DNA from: Chrysomallon squamiferum
Lineage: Eukaryota > Mollusca > Gastropoda > Neomphalida > Peltospiridae
NCBI GenBank assembly: GCA_012295275.1
Contig: CM022674.1
Span: forward strand, 1,733,242-1,745,741
Direction: 5' to 3'
DNA: 12,500 nucleotides
Shown here piece by piece: positions 6,966 through 12,500 of this stretch (the first letter of the stretch is position 1; every line of letters starts with the position of its first letter). Position numbers and translations under genes: made by a program. The notes beneath the pieces are model-generated. The model ran no database searches and was not told the origin of the DNA. It saw only the letters and a program-made list of their open reading frames with translations.

Positions 6966-7215
6966 TTGTGTGTCTGTGTCTGTGTGTGTGTGTGTGTGTT
7001 ATTATTGTTATTAGTAGGTAGTAGTAGTAGTTGTTGTTGTAGTAGCAGTAGCAGTAGTAGTAGTAGTAGTTGTTGTTGTAGTAGCAATGGCAGTAATAGT
7101 AGTAGTAGTTTTTGTAGTAGTAGCAATAGCAGTAGTAGTGGTCGTAGTAGTAGTAGTTCTAGTTGTAATAACAGCAGTTGTTGTAGTTGTGGTAGTAATA
7201 ATATAGTTGTTGTTG
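6966..7215. repeat. (TG)n then (GTA)n/(GTT)n interrupted array
   Basis: (TG)n runs to 6999, then ATT and GTA units with GCA, GTT and AAT variants. Long plus and minus frames (poly-Ser, poly-Leu) are artefacts. Confidence 0.93.
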
Positions 7216-7221
7216 TATTGT

Positions 7222-7300
7222 TTTTGTTTATTTATTTATTTGTTTATTTATTTATTTATTTATTTATTTATTTGTTTGTTTAATTATTTATTTATTTATA
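7222..7300. repeat. (TTTA)n with GTTT variants
   Basis: About 18 tetranucleotide units. Confidence 0.93.
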
Positions 7301-7367
7301 AAGCTTGTTAAGACTCAGATCGCTGTATTTATCATTATTTATTTCATGTCATTCAACTCCTGTGCAG

Positions 7368-7529
7368 AAGAACACTGGTGTGTATGTTCTTACTTTAAAT
7401 CTCAGCTCATATAAAGTTTCACCTGAAAAGCCAAACTGCAGGCTGAGGTTTCTAACAAATGTATCTTATTCTGCGACGATTCTGGCGTCGTGTTTCACAC
7501 CATTATATTCGTGTCATCACTGTCGATAG
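7368..7529 (+). other. Weak candidate downstream exon
   Basis: A pyrimidine-rich tract ends in GTGCAG (AG at 7366-7367). From 7368 one frame is open for 53 codons to the TAG at 7527-7529, with a mixed, non-repetitive composition (four Cys, several Lys, Pro and Asn). Joining it to the phase-1 exon ending at 6960 selects another frame: Glu, then 14 codons to a TAA at 7412-7414. That would make a peptide of only 37 residues. AATAAA lies downstream at 7824-7829. Neither product is recognised. The acceptor looks usable but the coding content is doubtful. Confidence 0.18.
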
Positions 7530-7585
7530 AATTTAACATCAACCTGATTTCTCACCTGTTCTCACTCCGACATTGCGCAATTCTA

Positions 7586-7622
7586 CGAAACATCTGAAGG
7601 TTTCGGGTTCGAATGATACCCG
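7586..7622 (+). other. tRNA-like fragment (possible SINE remnant)
   Basis: CGAAAC (7586-7591) pairs with GTTTCG (7600-7605) around an 8-nt loop, like an anticodon arm. CGGGT (7604-7608) and ACCCG (7618-7622) flank TCGAATGAT, like a T-arm. GGTTCGAAT matches the core of the Pol III B-box. The arms overlap by two bases, the loop sizes are wrong for a functional tRNA, and I found no good A-box. A degraded tRNA-derived element is the likeliest reading. Confidence 0.3.
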
Positions 7623-7710
7623 TATGGATTTCGCTGAAGTATTACTGTGCAAAATGTTTCGGATAAGACGTTACTGTAATGGTAGTAATTGTAAAACAAT
7701 ATTTAACCCA

Positions 7711-7770
7711 GATTTTTTTTTTTTTTTTTTTTCTACTTTTATTTATTTTTTTATTTTTTATTTTTTTAAT
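7711..7770. repeat. T-run and T-rich low complexity
   Basis: A run of about 20 T is followed by TTTAT units. It lies about 90 bp after the tRNA-like fragment and could be the tail of an inserted element (inference). Confidence 0.85.
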
Positions 7771-7919
7771 ACAATTTCATACAGCTTTTGTTTCCTCTGT
7801 AAATCTGTAAATATTAATTTTAGAATAAATTTATCTTTTTTCGTTTTATTTCCGTCACCGAATTTTCATTAACAAAAAGTCGTGTCTGTGTATTCAGAGT
7901 TAACGCTCCTTTTTGATAT

Positions 7920-7962
7920 AGATGGCGCTGTGGTGTACAAAAAAAACAAACAAAGATGGCGG
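7920..7962 (+). promoter_or_regulatory. Paired AGATGGCG motifs (CTCF-core-like and YY1-like)
   Basis: AGATGGCGC (7920-7928) matches the CTCF core AGRKGGCRC, though its usual CCA flank is missing. Thirty-four bp on, AAGATGGCGG (7953-7962) matches the YY1-type element found just after the start sites of some animal genes. The second contains an ATG in strong context (A at -3, G at +4), but its frame ends after eight codons. Confidence 0.35.
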
Positions 7963-8570
7963 ATACTAAGTTAACTGGATAAAGAAAAAGATTGAACTTT
8001 CTGACAGTTATGAAATTAAATCAAGAACAGAAAGATTCGTGATGTGTTTGGATTGTCGGTATGATTTTTGTCCTGAAACGAAATCTCTGTGACGTAAACA
8101 GAAACAACAGAACAATTTAGCATTCGTTTATAACTTCAGGTGGAAGAATGAGATTTTTCTGGGGTTACAACTCTTGATTGTAAATGAGTAAACTCTTCGT
8201 TAAGTCTGTTTGATTCGTGTAAAAACTTTCTATTGTAAATTTCTGTCGACGTTATAAAAAAAAAAAAAAAATATAAAATTTTTGGCAATTTAGGTTCCAG
8301 GACCTTCATCCAATTAATCTACTATTGTGTCATTTGTTCATATTTGGCCTACCGAATTTGGGATAAAAATAAATCAAGCAGATTTTTTTCGCATAAACTC
8401 AGTTAGGTTTGGTTTACAGCATAGCACACACGTTTGTCTAATTTTCAAAAATTAAATATGTTTAATCGGAATTTCAGTATTGCGTTTTAAAATGAATTAA
8501 ACTGTATTGCGTAATAGGAAAGATGTGGATGTTTATTATTAATTAATGAACAGGCTGAATAAGTTTTAAA
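7963..8570. other. Unique AT-rich stretch
   Basis: An A-run lies at about 8257-8271. A CRE-like TGACGTAA is at 8090-8097. An acceptor-like TATAACTTCAG ends at about 8140 but meets stops in frame soon after. No gene called. Confidence 0.5.
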
Positions 8571-8571
8571 A

Positions 8572-8592
8572 GAAAAAAAAAAAAAAAAAAAA
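8572..8592. repeat. A21 run
   Basis: Homopolymer within AT-rich unique sequence. The stretch from here to 8860 otherwise holds only a short (ATT)n at about 8717-8734 and A/T-rich text. Confidence 0.9.
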
Positions 8593-8860
8593 TAATGTAA
8601 TTGAAATACTAGACTCGTATAAATCAATTAGTCTGTTCATTCATGTCTTTCAGTGTGAAATTAAGGTTGAACGACATTTTAAAATGTTCAGTGATATCGT
8701 TTCTTAGTATTCAAATTATTACTATTATTATTATTTTTTTTAATTTAAATTTCGAGACATCAATGTAATTCAGACATCATCTCGACCCCCCCAAAAAAAA
8801 TAACAAATATTTTAAATCATAAAATCTAGGTCATTCGTTTCAAGTCGCATCATGGGCGTG

Positions 8861-8926
8861 TCTTCTTCATCTTCTTCTTCTTCTTCTTTTATATTTTTCA
8901 AAGTAAAAAAAAAAAAAAAAAAAAAA
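8861..8926. repeat. (CTT)n and A22
   Basis: CTT units with one CAT lie at about 8862-8888, and an A-run at 8905-8926. They give the Glu/Asp-rich and Phe-rich parts of a minus-strand frame. Confidence 0.93.
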
Positions 8927-8927
8927 T

Positions 8928-9112
8928 TAGAAATAAAGGTTTTATGGCAGGTAAACTTGTTCCCTTTTCCAGTCATTTTCGGCGCATAAAAAGCAGGGTT
9001 ATGTTCTCCCAATCGCACGATGGAATTAATACGGTTCCACTCGCTGACTCCGCATAAAGAACCACCCATGCGTAACAGCGGATTGGGGGGTGGGTGATAT
9101 CCATTTCTATAT
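8928..9112 (-). other. Unique island with two open minus-strand frames
   Basis: The island is bounded by an A-run on the left and a T-run on the right and is richer in GC than its surroundings. On minus, the frame with ATG at 9069 gives about 47 non-repetitive residues starting Met-Gly-Gly-Ser-Leu-Cys-Gly-Val. An overlapping frame has ATG at about 9105 and ends at 8973. Neither has a clear acceptor, donor or recognised domain. The homopolymer boundaries suggest a retroposed or inserted element as much as an exon. Confidence 0.25.
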
Positions 9113-9115
9113 AAA

Positions 9116-9168
9116 AAATTTTTTTTTTTTTTTTTAAACCGATGTTGCAGTTTTTATTACGCTGCAAC
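9116..9168. repeat. T-run and 7-bp inverted repeat
   Basis: The T-run ends at 9135. GTTGCAG (9144-9150) then pairs with CTGCAAC (9162-9168) across 11 nt. Confidence 0.7.
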
Positions 9169-9414
9169 TCGATATTGCCCGGATTCAGTCGAATAATGGC
9201 GAGACATCACGAGCTGTAAAAGCGTGTGGTGTTTTTGTCTTTTCTTTTTATTTTTTTTCACCCCCAAAGAATGTTTCATTTCTGTGACAGCTATATTTTT
9301 CATGAATGGCTTTTTTGTTGAAGTAATGACTAAATTAAAACATGTTAATGCTTTTTCCTACAGCAAAATAGAAGCAATCATTGGTGTCATAATTTAATTT
9401 TTTTTTTTTGAATG
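9169..9414. other. Unique AT-rich stretch without visible features
   Basis: T-runs occur near 9250 and 9400-9409. Nothing coding is seen. Confidence 0.5.
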
Positions 9415-9446
9415 TGCTATTTTTAGCAACTGCTTACTAAAAATAG
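9415..9446. promoter_or_regulatory. Inverted pair of MEF2 consensus sites
   Basis: CTATTTTTAG (9417-9426) and CTAAAAATAG (9437-9446) form a perfect 10-bp inverted repeat with a 10-nt spacer. Each matches the MEF2 consensus YTA(A/T)4TAR. The first is extended to TGCTATTTTTAGCA (9415-9428), itself a stem with a TTTT loop. A third CTATTTTTAG is at 1884-1893. AT-richness raises chance matches, but the exact inverted pairing is less expected. Confidence 0.5.
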
Positions 9447-9527
9447 GATATTGTGTAAACAGAACAGAGTCGTATATTTTTAATAAAATGTTTTTTGTAT
9501 CGGATAATAAAGTGTTTTGATATCACA

Positions 9528-9570
9528 TCTATGTTTCGTTGTGTTGCATTTTACAGCACTTCTTTTTTAA
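9528..9570 (+). other. Isolated splice-acceptor-like site
   Basis: A T/G-rich tract ends in ATTTTACAG near 9556, a good acceptor match, but the sequence after it has no useful open frame. Confidence 0.15.
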
Positions 9571-9608
9571 TACATTATACTATAGAAAACTACATAGCAA
9601 TACAAACT

Positions 9609-9631
9609 TACATACATACATGAATGCATGC

Positions 9632-9669
<38 letters not shown>

Positions 9670-9805
9670 ATGTATATATATATATGTGTGTGTGTGTGTA
9701 TATATATGTATAGTATATGTGTGTGTGTGTGTGTGTGTGTATATGCATACATACATATATATATGCACATATATATGCACACACACACATACATACATAT
9801 ATAAT
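9609..9805. repeat. Compound (CATA)/(TA)/(TATG)/(TG)/(CA) array with mirrored order
   Basis: CATA units, (TA)n (9631-9654), TATG, (TA)n, (TG)n at 9685-9699 and 9718-9740, then TATGCATACATA, (CA)n at about 9777-9789 and CATA units. TG on the left faces CA on the right, so the block can fold on itself or adopt cruciform or Z-type forms. Cys-Tyr-Ile-Thr-His frames here are artefacts. Confidence 0.93.
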
Positions 9806-9948
9806 ACATACAATCAAGAGACAGACAGACAAAGAGACACACAGATATATGTGTACAATACAGACATGTTAATAACTTCAGCATCAGTTACAGTGTCTGT
9901 ATAATTGACCATCCGAATATCTTCGTATATGTATGTATATTAGACTGT

Positions 9949-9962
9949 ATATAATAATAATA

Positions 9963-10018
<56 letters not shown>
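9949..10018. repeat. (AAT)n microsatellite
   Basis: About 23 units with one AGT variant. Confidence 0.95.
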
Positions 10019-10042
10019 GACCAATTTTAAATCATGTTAAGA

Positions 10043-10171
10043 CAAACACACACACACAGACACACCAGTAATACAAAAATAAAAGTAAAAACGAAAAAAA
10101 AAATATATATATATATAAAAATAACAATACAAAACAAGAACGTTAAAAAAGCAAAATTAAATATTTAAAAA

Positions 10172-10206
<35 letters not shown>

Positions 10207-10240
10207 GAAAAAAGAAATAAATAAATAAAAATAAAACAGA
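10043..10240. repeat. (CA)n and A-rich low complexity
   Basis: (CA)n lies at about 10046-10066. The rest is A-rich with (TA)n at 10102-10116 and an A-run at about 10181-10206, ending in AAAT units. Confidence 0.9.
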
Positions 10241-10254
10241 GGCACGACATTAGC

Positions 10255-10465
10255 TATTCTGAACACGTTCCGTAAATTGCATGCCTGCATCTAATGTGTG
10301 CGCATGCGTGTTCATGGCAAAGACTTGATGACCCAACACGCCGATTTGTTATCGCAAACAAACAGCAGATGATAGCATTACAGATGCATGTGTGTGAATA
10401 ACAGTCTACTTGATCTGTTTGCATAAATTTAACACGTCACGTTTCCGCGGAAAAGGATTTAAAAA
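10255..10465. promoter_or_regulatory. CpG-retaining, motif-rich island (candidate enhancer or promoter)
   Basis: Unique sequence between long low-complexity blocks. TGCGCATGCGTG (10299-10310) differs from the NRF1 consensus YGCGCAYGCGCR at one base. ACACGTCACGT (10432-10442) reads TGACGTGT on minus, similar to ATF/UPR elements, and carries two CACGT cores. It abuts the perfect 12-bp palindrome TTTCCGCGGAAA (10442-10453). No TATA box or open frame accompanies them. Regulatory function is inference from motif density. Confidence 0.35.
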
Positions 10466-10479
10466 CCAAAAAAAGCTGA

Positions 10480-10589
10480 ATTTTTTTATTTTTATTTATT
10501 TATTTTTTTTTTTTTTTGCTTTTCTTATCAAATATGAAAAATAAAATGTAATGTCAAACTTGAACAGATGATTGTATTTTAAAAATTTA

Positions 10590-10621
<32 letters not shown>

Positions 10622-10850
10622 GATGAGTTTTCCGGGAGAGTGAAAATGAACGAATGAAAAGGCTTGGAAACAGATTTTCATAAAAAGGAATGGTATTTCG
10701 ATTAAGTTGTGCTTGTCTAGTTTATGTTTCGAAGGAACGTCAATCATTTTATTTATTTATTTATTTATTTATTTTGAAAAAAAGAAATAAAAATAAATAT
10801 TTCGAGACCACACTTGAAGGTGAGAGATAATTTAGATCGAAATACAAACA
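10480..10850. repeat. T-rich, (TA)n and (TTTA)n low complexity with unique patches
   Basis: T/TTTA-rich at 10480-10517, (TA)n then T-run at 10592-10621, (TTTA)n at 10746-10774. The minus-strand 83-codon frame across this block is mostly Lys/Tyr/Ile from A-runs and is not credible. Confidence 0.85.
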
Positions 10851-11100
10851 ACGAGAAAGAAAGAAAGAAAAAAGAAGAAACACGAAGGAAGAATGAAGGC
10901 AAAAGATAAACTGCAACGTGACTTAACTTTCAGTCTAAAATGCTTTCTGAGGAAGAAAAAAAAAGAAAAATAAACAAAAATAACCTAGATACACCATATC
11001 ATGTTTTTCCCTCTACAAAAATAAATGAAACTAAACAAAAATAAATTCAATGAATTTTCCATGAAATAATATATATATATATATAATTTTAAATGTTTTA
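10851..11100. other. A-rich stretch with (GAAA)n and (TA)n
   Basis: (GAAA)n at about 10855-10880, A-rich text to about 11045, (TA)n at 11069-11085. No gene seen. Confidence 0.7.
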
Positions 11101-11106
11101 AGTCAA

Positions 11107-11130
11107 TAATAATAATAATTATTATTATTA
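11107..11130. repeat. 24-bp perfect palindrome of AAT/ATT
   Basis: The (TAA)n array reverses to (TTA)n exactly at AATT (11117-11120), giving a 24-bp perfect palindrome able to form a cruciform. Confidence 0.9.
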
Positions 11131-11215
11131 CTATTGTTGTTGTTATTACTGTTGTAGTTGTTGTCGTCATTGTTGTTGTTGGCGTCATTATCCTTATTAT
11201 CATTAACATGATCAT
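11131..11215. repeat. (TTG)/(GTC)/(ATT) interrupted trinucleotides
   Basis: Decayed triplet array. Minus-strand poly-Thr/Ile and poly-Asn frames are artefacts. Confidence 0.85.
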
Positions 11216-11440
11216 CAGTAGTGTAAATATTCAGATTATTTCTAACGTGTTTCTGATTTGAAATGGGTAAGTAATGTAACAAAACTTTTGACAATAATAT
11301 CATTATTAAATTCCGAATTATATCAGCTACTACAGTTTGCTAGTTAGCTAATCTCTTCCTGAATGTAGTCCTCGTGGGCTATAGCCCGTTCCAACCAGAT
11401 CTATTTAATTGACGTATGTACTGTGAACTTAATTTGGTGA
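11216..11440. other. Unique stretch with a 12-bp palindrome
   Basis: GGGCTATAGCCC (11376-11387) is a perfect palindrome within a GC-richer patch. A donor-like GGGTAAGTA lies at about 11265-11273, but the sequence upstream is AT-rich and not convincingly exonic. Confidence 0.5.
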
Positions 11441-11449
11441 GAGAGTGAA

Positions 11450-11908
<459 letters not shown>

Positions 11909-11998
<90 letters not shown>

Positions 11999-12124
11999 GA
12001 GAGAGACAGAGATGAGAGAGACAGACAGACAGAGAGAGAGAGACAGACAGACAGAGATGAGACAGACAGACAGACAGACAGAGAGACACAGACAGACAGA
12101 GATGAGAGAGACAGACAGACAGAT

Positions 12125-12204
<80 letters not shown>
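11909..12204. repeat. (GA)n / (GACA)n / (GA)n compound with a 45-bp period
   Basis: Pure GA (11909-11990) is followed by GACA/CAGA-rich sequence (11991-12128) and pure GA (12129-12204). In the middle the unique marker GATGAG recurs at 12011, 12056 and 12101, exactly 45 bp apart. The first two 45-bp units differ at only three positions, all G to C. Because 45 and 2-bp slips in GA keep long frames open, plus and minus frames of 112 to 184 codons cross it; these are not genes. Confidence 0.95.
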
Positions 12205-12211
<7 letters not shown>

Positions 12212-12500
12212 TCTTCGCAAGATTCAGTGAAATCCCTTTCAAAAATAGTTTTCTATTAAATAGTCTTAATAACATTAAAAAACTTATTTTCTTTAAAATA
12301 GAAGTCAATTCCATGTCTGAGCTATTTATATAAACATTTGTTAATAGGCATCGTAACAAAATTAATAATTTTTTTCTGTTTTCTTTTTTTTTTTTTTTTT
12401 CTTTTTTTATCCATGCAAAATACAATTTTAAGAACAAAATAGAATTAAACTGCATGGCAGGCGTGATTGAACCGTGATTAGAATAATAAATAATTTGTAT
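12205..12500. other. AT-rich unique tail with T-run
   Basis: A T-rich run lies at about 12381-12408. No coding or RNA signal. Confidence 0.6.

Noticed and set aside
9567-9904. Frames of 77-121 codons on both strands over the TA/TG/CA block
   Set aside because: Residue pattern is entirely repeat-driven and both strands are equally open.

Overview
The window looks like non-coding DNA from a large, AT-rich animal genome. The best guess is a lophotrochozoan, possibly a cephalopod mollusc. That guess rests only on style: long pure (GA)n tracts, (TATG)n, (ATT)n and (GTA)n arrays, many poly-A/T runs, and CpG dinucleotides kept in the few non-repetitive islands. I found no bacterial, phage or organelle gene, no rRNA or intact tRNA, no CRISPR array and no recognisable transposase or reverse transcriptase. 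The long open frames in the window are mostly translated microsatellite (Glu-Arg, Leu-Ser, Cys-Val, poly-Thr, Tyr-Met-Cys runs) and should not be read as genes.

Layout. Positions 1-1850 hold two (GA)n arrays, (ATT)n, a (CTA/CCA)n block, (TAAA)n and one small island with a strong hairpin (698-734). Positions 1850-3100 hold a weak 3'-terminal-exon candidate, interrupted trinucleotides and about three diverged ~95-bp repeats carrying palindromes. Positions 3100-3400 are a GC-rich island with a C-rich, quadruplex-capable tract. Positions 3700-4310 are (TG)n, (GA)n and (AAT)n. Positions 4360-4930 are the best promoter and 5'-gene candidate, on the minus strand: TATA-like box, initiator, ATG-free leader, short open frame and splice donors, with two 28-bp repeats carrying STAT-type motifs upstream. 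Positions 4975-5770 are (CT)n and a long (GTA)n complex. Positions 6150-6710 are (TATG)n and (ATT)n. Positions 6788-6960 are the best plus-strand exon candidate: good acceptor, good donor, a possible signal peptide ending in phase 1, and an upstream short ORF spanning a full CRE palindrome.

Positions 7000-7300 are intronic-type repeats. Positions 7368-9110 are mostly unique AT-rich sequence with a possible acceptor, a tRNA-like fragment, a doubled AGATGGCG motif and a minus-strand open island. An inverted pair of MEF2 consensus sites lies at 9415-9446. Positions 9600-10240 are compound microsatellites and A-rich sequence. Positions 10255-10465 form a CpG-retaining island with an NRF1-like site and a 12-bp palindrome. 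Positions 10480-12500 are low-complexity sequence, two large GA blocks (the second with an internal 45-bp period) and short unique stretches.

The two exon candidates are separate hypotheses on opposite strands; nothing links them in one pathway. All gene calls are inferred from splice and promoter signals without expression or homology evidence, and confidence is set accordingly. I see no convincing new biological system.
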